A DNA stretch of 64,000 nucleotides from Roseinatronobacter sp. S2. Its GTDB lineage: Bacteria; Pseudomonadota; Alphaproteobacteria; Rhodobacterales; Rhodobacteraceae. Shown here in pieces: positions 1 through 8,418 of this stretch. The notes under the pieces are model-generated. The model ran no database searches and had not been told where the DNA came from. It was given only the letters and a program-made list of their open reading frames with translations. The stretch's first letter is position 1. Every line of letters begins with the position of its first letter. Where the stretch lies: contig NZ_CP121113.1 of NCBI RefSeq assembly GCF_029581395.1, forward strand, positions 1,360,001 through 1,424,000, in the 5' to 3' direction. The position numbers were made by a program, and so were the translations under genes.

Positions 1-5
1 AATAC

Positions 6-467
6 ATGCCGCATCCTGTAATCCTTTTGCTGCCTGTGCTGGTGGTGTCAGCCTGCGCACAGTTTCCCGGCCCGTTCGGCCGGTCTGCCGCTGATCGGGG
101 AGAAGCGCGCGCCGTGGCGCAGGCCGCTGATGGGCAGACCGTGCGCCCTGTGACCCGCCCTGAAGATGATCCGGATGGTGATGCCACTGCGCCCACGGCC
201 GTTGCGGCTGCGGTGCCCGGACAGGCGCTTGGCGACACATTGGCCGGACTTGGTGCGCCCACGGAAACAGGATTATGGCTGCGCACGGGGCTGGTCACAC
301 AAGTGATGCCGGGGCGCATTCAGGCACCGGACGGAACCACAGCACTGGTCGAATTGCGCCCGTCAGGTGCGCCTGCGGGGGCGGGCAGCCAGTTGTCGCT
401 GGACGGGTTTCGCGCGCTTGGCGTGCCGCTGACCCAACTGGTGCGCTTGCGGGTGTCCGCGCGCTGA
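6..467 (+). CDS. Small putative lipoprotein of unknown function
   Basis: A 153-residue protein with a hydrophobic N-terminus ending in a lipobox-like VVSAC (Cys17), so it is probably exported and lipidated. After a low-complexity Ala/Pro/Asp linker, a compact C-terminal part (about residues 75-153) contains two similar segments beginning GDTLAGLG and GLVTQVMPG, which look beta-rich. I do not recognise a catalytic motif. It lies 57 bases upstream of the metallophosphoesterase gene on the same strand and may be cotranscribed. The ATG lies five bases inside the window, so a longer upstream start cannot be excluded. Confidence 0.6.
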   Translation: MPHPVILLLPVLVVSACAQFPGPFGRSAADRGEARAVAQAADGQTVRPVTRPEDDPDGDATAPTAVAAAVPGQALGDTLAGLGAPTETGLWLRTGLVTQVMPGRIQAPDGTTALVELRPSGAPAGAGSQLSLDGFRALGVPLTQLVRLRVSAR

Positions 468-524
468 CGCATGCATGCGGTTTGGCCTTGCCCTGATGGG
501 CGCACAGCCCTATGACCTGCGCGC

Positions 525-1379
525 ATGCGAATATTGTTTCTGGGCGATGTTATGGGACGGGCAGGGCGCGCAGCGGTAGCCGCGCTTTTGCCGGTTATGC
601 GCCGCGACTGGCGGCTGGATTTCACGGTTGTGAATGGCGAAAACGCCACAGGCGGCATGGGGCTGACGCCTGAACACGCGAAAGCGCTGCTGGAGGCGGG
701 CGCCGATGTCATCACATTGGGCGATCATGCATTCGACCAGAAAACCATGCGCGAATTCTGCGCGCAGGAAACGCGCATCATCAGGCCGCTGAATATTGCC
801 AAATCCGGTGCCCCCGGTGCGGGCGCGCGGGTGTTTGATGCAGCGGGCGGGCGGCGTGTTCTGGTCGCGCAGGCGCTGGGGCAGGTGTTCATGAAACAGC
901 CCTATAGCGACCCGTTTTCCGCGATTGATCCGGTGCTGCGCGCCCACCCGCGTGGCGGCATGGTGCAGGCCGCGATTGTGGATATTCATTGCGAAGCCAC
1001 ATCCGAGAAGGCCGCGATGGGGCTGTGGTGCGACGGGCGCGCCAGCCTTGTGGTGGGCACGCATACCCATATCCCTACAGCCGATGCGCAGATTCTGGCA
1101 GGCGGCACGGCGTTTCAGTCCGATGCGGGCATGTGCGGCGATTATGATTCCGTGATCGGCATGCAAAAAGACGAACCCATGCGCCGCTTCATCACCGGCA
1201 TGCCGCGCGCAAGGTTCGAACCCGCGCAAGGGGCGGTCACTGTGTCGGGCACCTATATTGAAACCGATGACCGCACAGGGCAGGCCACCCGCATTGAAAT
1301 GGTGCGCATCGGCGGGCGGCTGCCGCAGGCGGGGCCATCCGCGCTGGACCTGTCGGGCGTGGCAGGGTTTTCGGGCTGA
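525..1379 (+). CDS. YmdB-like (TIGR00282) metallophosphoesterase
   Basis: A 284-residue calcineurin-like phosphoesterase of the YmdB/TIGR00282 family; characterised members hydrolyse 2',3'-cyclic nucleotide monophosphates. Metal-binding motifs appear in family order: GDVMGRAGR at residues 7-15, NGENA near 37-41, GDHAFD near 66-71, DIHCEATSEK at 153-162 and GTHTHIPTAD at 178-187. The usual GNH motif reads GDH here. Length matches the family (about 260-285). Cytoplasmic, as no signal peptide is visible. The ATG at 525 opens directly on the MRILFLGD beta strand, so the start is secure. Confidence 0.9.
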   Translation: MRILFLGDVMGRAGRAAVAALLPVMRRDWRLDFTVVNGENATGGMGLTPEHAKALLEAGADVITLGDHAFDQKTMREFCAQETRIIRPLNIAKSGAPGAGARVFDAAGGRRVLVAQALGQVFMKQPYSDPFSAIDPVLRAHPRGGMVQAAIVDIHCEATSEKAAMGLWCDGRASLVVGTHTHIPTADAQILAGGTAFQSDAGMCGDYDSVIGMQKDEPMRRFITGMPRARFEPAQGAVTVSGTYIETDDRTGQATRIEMVRIGGRLPQAGPSALDLSGVAGFSG

Positions 1380-1461
1380 TTTTGCCCTTGGCGTGACGCA
1401 CCCCGCGCACGGGCGCGGTCGCAAATCGCAAGGCAGGGTATTCGGGGCTGTGGCGCAGGTT

Positions 1462-1650
1462 GGGCGTTCCCAAGGCGCGGAGCAAAGGGCGTCAGCCCGC
1501 CGCGCCATAGGTCTGGCCGTCCCGCGGCCTGCCGATTTGGCTGATGGTGCGCCAAGCCTATGATCTTGGGAGTATGCAGCTCGCATAAACTGCGCGCCTC
1601 AAACGCCGGATCGGCAGACCCCGACCCACCGCTGGCGCGGGCTTTCACAA
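1462..1650 (-). repeat. Dispersed ~195-bp structured intergenic repeat, copy 1 (minus orientation)
   Basis: This copy fills most of the 434-base gap between the metallophosphoesterase and the GT51-like gene. Its reverse complement aligns by eye along its whole length with copies at 4795-4990, 48391-48576 (also reversed) and 55774-55970. Shared blocks include AAGCCCGCGCC near one end, GGGGTCTGCCG, a TGCATACTCC block, CCAAATCGGCAGGC, CGCGGGACGGCC and CCGCGCCTTGGGAA at the other end. No open reading frame is conserved between copies. No coding feature is visible in the rest of the gap. Confidence 0.85.
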
Positions 1651-1813
1651 ACCCCCGCACCGCCCCGAGAGCCGCAAGAGGATAGTCCACACTTCCCGCG
1701 CCCTCGCGACAGCGCTGCATGACAGGATACAGGCCAGATGGCGGCAGTGCGGGGCTTAGCGGACTTTCATTGTGCACGCTTGTATGTCTGCTTCACGCCT
1801 GCTGCGCGGCATC

Positions 1814-2470
1814 CTACACACAGCTGTCGAGCCAGACATCTCTTTGACCCTCCGGGCTACAGTCCCCCGAGATCAGTCTCGCAATTCGAGAGCTGCGGTC
1901 ATCAAGCGCATCGTCTCTTTCGAGCAGTCGGAATTGGCCTGGAGCGATCAACACAGCTAAAAGACGATGATACTCCTGATCGGAGATATCCATGAGCGGT
2001 CGGCCATAAATGCTTTCGCTTGCGTGGAAAAATCCTGTCATCCATCCATCTGGACCGCGCCCCATCTCGACAGAATCAAGCCAGAGCGCAAGAATCTGAT
2101 CTTTGCTGAGTTGGCTTTCCAAGCCCAAAGCAAAGCCCGTCTGCCTTATCTTGCCGATGCCAGGACGAAATTCATCGAACCCCAATCGTTTGGAAAGTGA
2201 CTGAGAGATTGTTGTCAGCCCGGCACCTTGAGTGGAGAAATCAATCCCGCTGTGCTCCAGGTAGGCGGGGTCTTGCACTAAGACGAGTTGTCGAAGGCGT
2301 TCAGCGCCCAGACCGTCCGGACCTCGGCCATCAGCTATCAAGGCATCGGCGCGCGTTTCGTATTTGTCCGACTGACGGATGGCGTCCCAATATCCCAAAG
2401 CGCCATAGCCTGTAAAGCCCACACCGAGAACAACTAACGCAGTCGCCGTGAATTTAAGTGCCCGCTTCAT
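1814..2470 (-). CDS. Degenerate GT51 transglycosylase-like membrane protein
   Basis: A 218-residue protein with one N-terminal membrane segment (about residues 8-28) followed by a region resembling the glycosyltransferase 51 fold of monofunctional peptidoglycan transglycosylases. Recognisable pieces are VQDPAYLEHSGID (65-77, motif 1), GLTTISQSLSK (84-94, motif 2), KIRQTGFAL (107-115, motif 3) and SKDQILALWLD (122-132, motif 4). The catalytic Glu of motif 1 (normally ED) is Gln, and the Glu of motif 3 appears absent, so polymerase activity is doubtful. The start has a GGAGG-type ribosome site just upstream. It could be a structural or regulatory cell-wall protein. Confidence 0.6.
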   Translation of the reverse strand: MKRALKFTATALVVLGVGFTGYGALGYWDAIRQSDKYETRADALIADGRGPDGLGAERLRQLVLVQDPAYLEHSGIDFSTQGAGLTTISQSLSKRLGFDEFRPGIGKIRQTGFALGLESQLSKDQILALWLDSVEMGRGPDGWMTGFFHASESIYGRPLMDISDQEYHRLLAVLIAPGQFRLLERDDALDDRSSRIARLISGDCSPEGQRDVWLDSCV

Positions 2471-2838
2471 TTCCGCCTCCGCTCAGCACAAAGCCTAGTT
2501 TTATGAAAACTTACGATGGATCGCGTGCGGTTTAAACGAGGAACTTGCCGAAAGCTGTCGCCGGTCGTCGCCGCAGCATTCATCAAAGAGGGCTCCACCC
2601 CGCCACCCCAGCGCGACCAGTAGCATATCGGGCATGCCCCCCGCGCGCGCGTGCCACAGCCCGAAGGCCACGCAGGCATCCGTCGCCATGCCCCGGATTG
2701 CCCGGAAATGTGGCTGTCATGCAGTGCTGATGGCTGTGCGCCCCCTTGGATATATCGCGCGGGCTTGCAATGGCGCGGCGGACCCGCAATAAGTTGCGCA
2801 ATGGGCCGGACAACAAGGCCGGCGCGTCAGGGGGTAGA
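2471..2838 (+). other. Gap between GT51-like gene and SLC13 transporter gene
   Basis: About 370 bases between divergent genes, so it should carry promoters for both. I see no repeat shared with the rest of the window, no tRNA and no convincing gene. A short minus-strand frame (about 2501-2689) is open, but it has no clear ribosome site and I do not recognise its product. Confidence 0.4.
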
Positions 2839-4674
2839 ATGCTGGGCTTGGAACTGGGCCAGACTGCGCAGGCCATTATCGCCTTGGCTATTGTTGTGGG
2901 CATGTTCATTGCCTTCATGAAGGAAATCTACCCTGTCGAGGTCACAGCCATAGGCGGCGCGGTGGCGATGCTGGTCCTGGGCATCCTGCCGCGCGATGCG
3001 GCCTTTGCGGCGCTGTCGAACCATGCGCCCTGGACCATCGGCGCGCTGTTCATCATTGTGGGGGCGCTGGTGCGCACCGGCGCGCTGGACTGGATCACGC
3101 AACTGGCGATCAAGCATGTGAAAACTGCGCCCGTGCTGACCCTGTCCATTCTGACACTGACCGTGCTGGGCCTGTCTGCGTTTGTGAACAACACCCCGAT
3201 TGTGGTGGTCATGATTCCGGTGTTCATAACACTGGCCAAAACATTGAAGACCACGTCTTCCAAGCTGTTGATACCGCTAAGTTATCTGTCGATCATGGGC
3301 GGCACGCTGACCTTGATCGGCACATCCACAAACCTGCTGGTGGACGGGGTGGCGCGCGCCAACGGACTGGCCCCGTTCACGGTGTTTGAAATCACCAAAC
3401 TGGGCGCGATCATGGCGGTGGTGGGGGTCAGCTATCTGTTGCTTGTGGGCCGTCACCTGCTGCCCGAACGCAGTTCCATGAGCGATATCATGGCCGATCG
3501 CGGGCGCACCAAATTCTTTACCGAAGTGGCCATTCCCGAAACATCGGGCCTGCTTGGCAAGCGCATCGCCGAGGTGGACCTGTTCAAGCGTGAAGGTGCG
3601 CGGGTGATTGACGTGTTGCGCGGCGACACGTCGCTGCGCTGGGATTTGGGGGATGTGGTGTTGCAGGCGGGGGACCGCGTTGTTCTGCGCACCCAGATTT
3701 CCGAAGTGCTGGGCCTGAAGGCCAACAAGGATGTCACCCAGGTCGAAGAAGCCCGCGAGGCGGGTAACTTGTCGCCCGGGAATGACACCGCGCGCGATGT
3801 GGACCGCCTGTCATCGGTGCAGACCACCACGGTCGAGGTGCTGATCCCCCCCGATTGCAAAATGGTGGGCCGCGCGCTGGGGGGCATGCGGTTGCGCAGG
3901 CGCTACGGGGTCTATCCGCTGGCGGTGCATCGCAGAAACCAGAATATCGGCACGAATTTCGAAAATCTTGTGGTGCGGGTGGGCGACACGCTGCTGCTGG
4001 AAGGGGCGCCCGAAGACATCCAGCGGCTGGCGCAGGAGATGAATCTGGGTGATATCACGCTGACATCGGAACGGGCCTACCGGCGCGGGCATGCGCCGAT
4101 TGTGATTGCGACATTGATGGCGATTGTCATTTTCTCGGCGCTGAATCTGGCCCCGATTTCGCTGATGGCCTTCGCAGGTGTGGCTGTGGTGTTGCTGACG
4201 CGCTGCATCGACGCGGATGAGGCGTTTGGCTTCATCGACGGGCGGTTGCTGGCGCTGGTGTTTTCAATGCTGGCCGTTGGCGCGGGGCTGGAGGCCTCGG
4301 GCGCAGTCACGCTTATTGTGGGCAGTGTGGCGCCCATGCTGGCCGATCTGCCGCCGTTTTTGTTGATTCTGACAGTGTATCTTTTGACAATTACCCTGAC
4401 CGAGTTGGTGACAAACAATGCCGTGGCAGTGGTGCTGACGCCCATTGTCATTGGTCTGGGGCTGGCCATCGGGGTGGACCCGCGCCCGCTGGTTGTGGCG
4501 GTGATGATTGGCGCATCGGCCGCATTTGCAACGCCGATCGGGTATCAGACCAACACGCTGATTTACGGCCCCGGTGGGTATAAGTTCACCGATTTTATGC
4601 GCGTGGGCATTCCGATGCATTTTGTGATGGCCCCCACGGCTGCGTTCTTCATCCCGATTTTCTGGCCGCTATAG
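2839..4674 (+). CDS. SLC13 (DASS)-family transporter with two TrkA-C domains
   Basis: A 611-residue inner-membrane transporter. N-terminal membrane helices (about residues 10-210) include the ion-transporter signature FVNNTPIVVVMIP; a central hydrophilic part (about 215-430) looks like two RCK/TrkA-C domains; the C-terminal helices (about 445-610) repeat the fold with LVTNNAVAVVLTPI. Such proteins carry out sodium-coupled uptake of anions such as sulfate or dicarboxylates; the TrkA-C pair is typical of the sulfate/thiosulfate-related branch, but the substrate is not shown. I chose the ATG at 2839 because AGGGGG lies five bases upstream; an in-frame ATG at 2746 lacks such a site and adds 31 basic residues. 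Confidence 0.85.
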   Translation: MLGLELGQTAQAIIALAIVVGMFIAFMKEIYPVEVTAIGGAVAMLVLGILPRDAAFAALSNHAPWTIGALFIIVGALVRTGALDWITQLAIKHVKTAPVLTLSILTLTVLGLSAFVNNTPIVVVMIPVFITLAKTLKTTSSKLLIPLSYLSIMGGTLTLIGTSTNLLVDGVARANGLAPFTVFEITKLGAIMAVVGVSYLLLVGRHLLPERSSMSDIMADRGRTKFFTEVAIPETSGLLGKRIAEVDLFKREGARVIDVLRGDTSLRWDLGDVVLQAGDRVVLRTQISEVLGLKANKDVTQVEEAREAGNLSPGNDTARDVDRLSSVQTTTVEVLIPPDCKMVGRALGGMRLRRRYGVYPLAVHRRNQNIGTNFENLVVRVGDTLLLEGAPEDIQRLAQEMNLGDITLTSERAYRRGHAPIVIATLMAIVIFSALNLAPISLMAFAGVAVVLLTRCIDADEAFGFIDGRLLALVFSMLAVGAGLEASGAVTLIVGSVAPMLADLPPFLLILTVYLLTITLTELVTNNAVAVVLTPIVIGLGLAIGVDPRPLVVAVMIGASAAFATPIGYQTNTLIYGPGGYKFTDFMRVGIPMHFVMAPTAAFFIPIFWPL

Positions 4675-4794
4675 GCTGGGGTGGCGCGGCAGGGGTTTGG
4701 CGGCATGTGGCCGGGTTTGAGCTGCGCATATGGCATTGTCATGTCGGACGGAATCGCAAGGCTGGGCGGAACTGGCCTGAACCTGCCCTTCACC

Positions 4795-4990
4795 CTTGGA
4801 TAAAGCCCGCGCTATCGGTGGGCCGGGGTCTGCCGATCCGACCTTATAGGAATGCAGTTTATGCAGGCTGCATACTCCGGCACCAATGGCTTGGTGTGTC
4901 ACTTGCCAAATCGGCAGGCTGCGGGACGGCCCGCCGATGGCGCGGCGGGCTGAAGCCCTTGATTCCGCGCCTTGGGAAACTCCGACGTCC
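4795..4990 (+). repeat. Dispersed ~195-bp structured intergenic repeat, copy 2 (plus orientation)
   Basis: Located just upstream of the GTA cluster, in the 471-base gap after the SLC13 gene. It aligns nearly end to end with 55774-55970. It contains small potential hairpins: ATGCA/TGCAT at 4861-4873 and GGGCT/AGCCC at 4947-4958. The second hairpin has different stem sequence but keeps its pairing in the other copies. The bases from 4991 to the first GTA gene must hold the GTA promoter; I could not pick out a convincing -35/-10 pair there. Confidence 0.88.
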
Positions 4991-5145
4991 TCCCCCACAA
5001 CAAGCAGCGCACGCGCCCTTAGCGGGGCGCACAGGGTTTTGCCTTATTCTGATGCTTCCGTGTTTGGCGGGGTCCGGGTAGCGCGGGGGTGCTGCGGTGC
5101 TGTGCCCCCGCCCCGTGCAGGGGCCAGAGAGGCAGGCAAAACCTT

Positions 5146-5505
5146 ATGAACAACGACACGCAGCCCGACACGCGGGCCGACGGGGGGCCGACACCTGAAA
5201 ACATGGTGTCCTATTCCGAGCAGTTGCTGAACCATTCCATCGCGCGGCTGACGCGCATTCTTGAAACCTATGACGATATGCCCGCTGCGCTGGCTGGCAA
5301 GGAACTGGCCGAAGAGTTCCGCAGCCTGCGCAAGGCATTGGAGATTGCCTATCATGAACGTGCCAATATCCAGAAACTCAAGGGTGTCGCAGATGCCCGC
5401 TCCGCCAGCCTTGATCTTGGGGCCGCAAGGGACGAAATCGCCCGCAGACTGGCTTGCCTGCGCGCCGCCACAGACAGTGGCGGAATTTCTGGACAGCCTG
5501 AGTGA
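5146..5505 (+). CDS. GTA g1, terminase small subunit
   Basis: A 119-residue mainly helical protein with long Leu/Ala/Glu-rich helices (about residues 22-110), matching the position, size and character of RcGTA g1, which acts as the TerS partner of the large terminase. In GTAs TerS lacks recognition of a specific pac site, fitting random packaging. The ATG at 5146 was chosen because GGCAGGC precedes it and homologues begin with a short disordered Asn/Asp/Gln-rich tail. The 3' end overlaps the terminase gene in another frame. Confidence 0.8.
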   Translation: MNNDTQPDTRADGGPTPENMVSYSEQLLNHSIARLTRILETYDDMPAALAGKELAEEFRSLRKALEIAYHERANIQKLKGVADARSASLDLGAARDEIARRLACLRAATDSGGISGQPE

Positions 5506-6775
5506 TGAGGCGCTGGCAGCCCTGCCATGGCTGTTCGAATTCTGGGCCGCCCCCCACCAACTGCCCCCCGCGGGCGACTGGCGGACATGGGTGTGCATGG
5601 GCGGGCGCGGCGCGGGCAAAACGCGCGCGGGCGCCGAATGGGTGCGCGCGCAGGTCGAAGGGGCGCGCCCGCTGGATGCAGGGCCCGCGCGGCGAGTGGC
5701 GCTGGTGGCCGAAACCTATGATCAGGCGCGCGATGTGATGGTCTTTGGCGACAGCGGCATCATGGCCTGTTCGCCCGTCGACCGCATGCCGCATTGGGAA
5801 GCGACCAAGCGCAGGCTGGTCTGGCCCAACGGGGCCGTTGCGCAATGTTTCAGCGCATCCGACCCGCAGGCCCTGCGCGGCCCGCAATTTGACGCCGCTT
5901 GGTGTGACGAGTTGGCTAAATGGCCCAAGGCAGAAGAGGCATGGGACATGCTGCAATTCGCGCTGCGTCTGGGCACACATCCGCGCCAGCTGGTCACCAC
6001 GACCCCGCGCAATCAGGCCACGCTGAAGGGTATTTTGCGCGCGCCGTCGACTGTGCTGACCCATGCCGCGACAGAAGCAAACCGCGCATGGCTCGCGCCC
6101 TCCTTTCTGGAAGAAATCCGCCACCGCTACCGTGGCACGCGGCTGGAACGGCAGGAACTCGACGGGCAGTTGCTGGAAGATGCGGCAGGCACATTATGGC
6201 CGCAATCCCTGCTGGAAGGGGCGCGGGTGGGCCATGCGCCGGACTGCTCGCGCATCGTGGTGGCAGTCGACCCTGCTGTCAGCGGACATGCGGGGTCCGA
6301 CCTGTGCGGGATTGTGGTTGTGGGCGCGGTGACCGAAGGCCCGCCCGCCGACTGGCGCGCCTATGTGCTGGAAGATGCCAGCCTGCGCGCCACATCGCCC
6401 AGCGAATGGGCGCGTGCGGCCATTGACGCGCTGCACCGCCATGGCGGCGACCGCATCGTGGCCGAAGTCAACCAGGGCGGCAATCTGGTGGGAGAGGTGC
6501 TGCGCCATATCGACCCGCTGGTGCCGTTTCGCGCCGTGCATGCCAGTCGCGGCAAGGTGCTGCGCGCCGAACCTGTGGCCGCCCTTTATGAACAGGGGCG
6601 GGTGTTTCACGCAGCCCGCCTTGGCCCGCTGGAAGATCAGATGGCGCAGATGACGGCGCAGGGGTTTGCAGGCACCGGCAGCCCCGACCGCGTGGATGCG
6701 CTGGTCTGGGCCTTGCATGATCTGGTGCTGGCCCCCGCCGCGCGCTGGTCGCGGCCAAAGGTGCGCACGCTGTAA
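5393..6775 (+). CDS. GTA g2, terminase large subunit
   Basis: The packaging motor: an N-terminal ATPase with Walker A GGRGAGKT (residues 70-77 from this start) and Walker B FDAAWCDE (166-173), followed by a C-terminal RNase H-like nuclease beginning VAVDPAVSG (Asp near 293) with later acidic residues in IVAEVNQGG and DRVDALVWAL. About 460 residues, typical of the family. The start at 5393 lies inside g1 and has AAGGGT upstream. The open frame extends to 5261, but that part would overlap most of g1 and reads as its shadow. It drives DNA into the GTA head. Confidence 0.92.
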   Translation: MPAPPALILGPQGTKSPADWLACAPPQTVAEFLDSLSDEALAALPWLFEFWAAPHQLPPAGDWRTWVCMGGRGAGKTRAGAEWVRAQVEGARPLDAGPARRVALVAETYDQARDVMVFGDSGIMACSPVDRMPHWEATKRRLVWPNGAVAQCFSASDPQALRGPQFDAAWCDELAKWPKAEEAWDMLQFALRLGTHPRQLVTTTPRNQATLKGILRAPSTVLTHAATEANRAWLAPSFLEEIRHRYRGTRLERQELDGQLLEDAAGTLWPQSLLEGARVGHAPDCSRIVVAVDPAVSGHAGSDLCGIVVVGAVTEGPPADWRAYVLEDASLRATSPSEWARAAIDALHRHGGDRIVAEVNQGGNLVGEVLRHIDPLVPFRAVHASRGKVLRAEPVAALYEQGRVFHAARLGPLEDQMAQMTAQGFAGTGSPDRVDALVWALHDLVLAPAARWSRPKVRTL

Positions 6776-6873
6776 TAAGCGGGGGTTCATGCCTTCGCGC
6801 TAGGGTGGTTTTCACACAGCCTGACTCAGGCGGGCAGGGCGGATGCCGCAGACGCAAGTCCCGACCGCCGCAA

Positions 6874-6898
6874 TTGAGTATTTTTGGCAAGATGAAAC
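6874..6898 (+). repeat. Short conserved motif in the portal-gene leader
   Basis: A 25-base AT-rich block (containing GAGTATTTTTGGCAAGATG) lies between g2 and g3. A near-identical block occurs in reverse orientation at 43776-43801 after argG. The match over about 25 positions, with one indel and a few changes, is well above expectation in GC-rich DNA. Confidence 0.5.
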
Positions 6899-6923
6899 GG
6901 CCAAGGAATGGAGCATATCCGAC

Positions 6924-8168
6924 ATGTTTGATATCTTTCGCAAATCACAGCCACCCGTGCGCGCCGCGGCAGGCGATCTGACTGGCGCAGGCGACCTGAC
7001 CGAGGCAAAGGCGTCTGCCGTGGGGCCGCTGACGGCGGGCCGCATTGGGGCCAAAACCGCCAGTCCGGGGGTCGCGGGCAGCGGGGGCGTGTCCTTTGGC
7101 ATGCGCGATGGCGTGTCACTGGCGCGCGCTGGGTTTCTGGGCAACCCGATCGGGTTTCGCGCCGTGCGGCTGATCGCAGAAGCCGCAAGTGCGCTGCCGC
7201 TGGTGGTGCAGGACAGCGCGCGCCGCTACGAGGTGCACCCGCTGCTGGATCTGATCACCCAGCCCAACCCCGCACAGGGGCGCGCCGAATTCTTTGATGC
7301 GCTTTATTCGCAGCTTTTGCTGTCGGGCAATGCCTATGTTGAAGCCGTGACAAGCCCGGACGGCGGCATGCAGGAATTGCATGTCCTGCGATCAGAGCGC
7401 ATGCGCGTGGTGCCCGGCCCCGATGGCTGGCCCATCGCGTGGGATTACACAGTGGGGGCGCGCAAACACCGCTTTCATGTGCGCGATGGTCTGGCACCCA
7501 TCTGTCATATCCGGTCCTTTCATCCCCATGATGATCATTACGGCCTGTCGCCGCTGACGGCCGCCGCGCGTGCGGTCGATGTGCATAATGCCGCGTCGAA
7601 CTGGTCCAAGGCGCTTTTGGACAATGCCGCGCGCCCGTCCGGTGCAATTATCTATCGCGGCGCAGACGGGCAGGGCAGCATGAGTGCCGAGCAGTTCGAC
7701 CGCCTGCAATCCGAGATTGAAACCAACCATCAGGGCGCGCGCAACGCCGGCCGCCCCATGCTGCTGGAAGGGGGGCTGGACTGGAAGCCCATGGGCTTTT
7801 CGCCGTCCGACATGGAATTTCACCGCACCAAGGAAGCGGCAGCGCGCGAAATCGCCATTGCCTTCGGGGTGCCGCCCATGTTGCTGGGCATTCCGGGGGA
7901 CGCCACCTATGCCAATTACCAGGAAGCCAACCGCGCGTTTTACCGCCTGACGGTCCTGCCCATGGCGCAGCGCGTCAGTGCCGCAGTGGCGCATTGGCTG
8001 TCGGGGTTTGTGCCCGGTGCCGTGACGCTGAAACCGGATCTGGATCAGGTGCCCGCCTTGGCCGAAGAACGCGAGCAGCAATGGCGCCGCATCGGTCAGG
8101 CCGATTTCCTGAGTGATGCTGAAAAACGCGCCCTTCTGGGCCTGCCCGCCCGCGTCGAGGGGGCATGA
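6924..8168 (+). CDS. GTA g3, HK97-type portal protein
   Basis: A 414-residue portal protein forming the dodecameric head vertex through which DNA enters and to which the tail attaches. Family signatures include GNAYVEAV (about residues 135-142), HIRSFHPHDDHYGLSPL (about 195-211) and IAFGVPPMLLGIPGDATYAN (about 312-331). The ATG at 6924 gives the usual MFDIF-type start and has GGAG ten bases upstream; an in-frame ATG at 6843 would add 27 atypical residues overlapping the conserved leader motif. The stop overlaps the g3.5 start. Confidence 0.93.
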   Translation: MFDIFRKSQPPVRAAAGDLTGAGDLTEAKASAVGPLTAGRIGAKTASPGVAGSGGVSFGMRDGVSLARAGFLGNPIGFRAVRLIAEAASALPLVVQDSARRYEVHPLLDLITQPNPAQGRAEFFDALYSQLLLSGNAYVEAVTSPDGGMQELHVLRSERMRVVPGPDGWPIAWDYTVGARKHRFHVRDGLAPICHIRSFHPHDDHYGLSPLTAAARAVDVHNAASNWSKALLDNAARPSGAIIYRGADGQGSMSAEQFDRLQSEIETNHQGARNAGRPMLLEGGLDWKPMGFSPSDMEFHRTKEAAAREIAIAFGVPPMLLGIPGDATYANYQEANRAFYRLTVLPMAQRVSAAVAHWLSGFVPGAVTLKPDLDQVPALAEEREQQWRRIGQADFLSDAEKRALLGLPARVEGA

Positions 8169-8407
8169 GTGCGCGCCGCCAGATCGGCGGGTCGCGCTAT
8201 CTGTATGACAGTTTTGAAGCCGCGCAGGCGCGCATCGACGCGCAGGAACGCGTGTTCGAGGCGCGCAAGGAAGCGCTGGAATTTCGCATGACGCGGCTGG
8301 AAAGCGCGGTCGAGCGGCTGGAGCGGCGCCTGTGGCTGGCGGTCTATGCCGTTGCCGCAGGTGTGCTGCTGCATGGCGCGCTGGCGCTGCTGGCTGCAAC
8401 CCAATGA
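8165..8407 (+). CDS. GTA g3.5, small coiled-coil membrane protein
   Basis: An 80-residue protein starting in an ATGA overlap with the portal gene. Residues 20-55 are Glu/Arg/Ala-rich and probably form a coiled coil (RMTRLESAVERLERRL), and residues 56-77 form one hydrophobic segment. Its position, size and layout match RcGTA g3.5, whose function is not settled. Its presence between portal and protease is a hallmark of rhodobacterial GTA clusters. Confidence 0.8.
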   Translation: MSARRQIGGSRYLYDSFEAAQARIDAQERVFEARKEALEFRMTRLESAVERLERRLWLAVYAVAAGVLLHGALALLAATQ

Positions 8408-8418
8408 AAGGGGGCATT

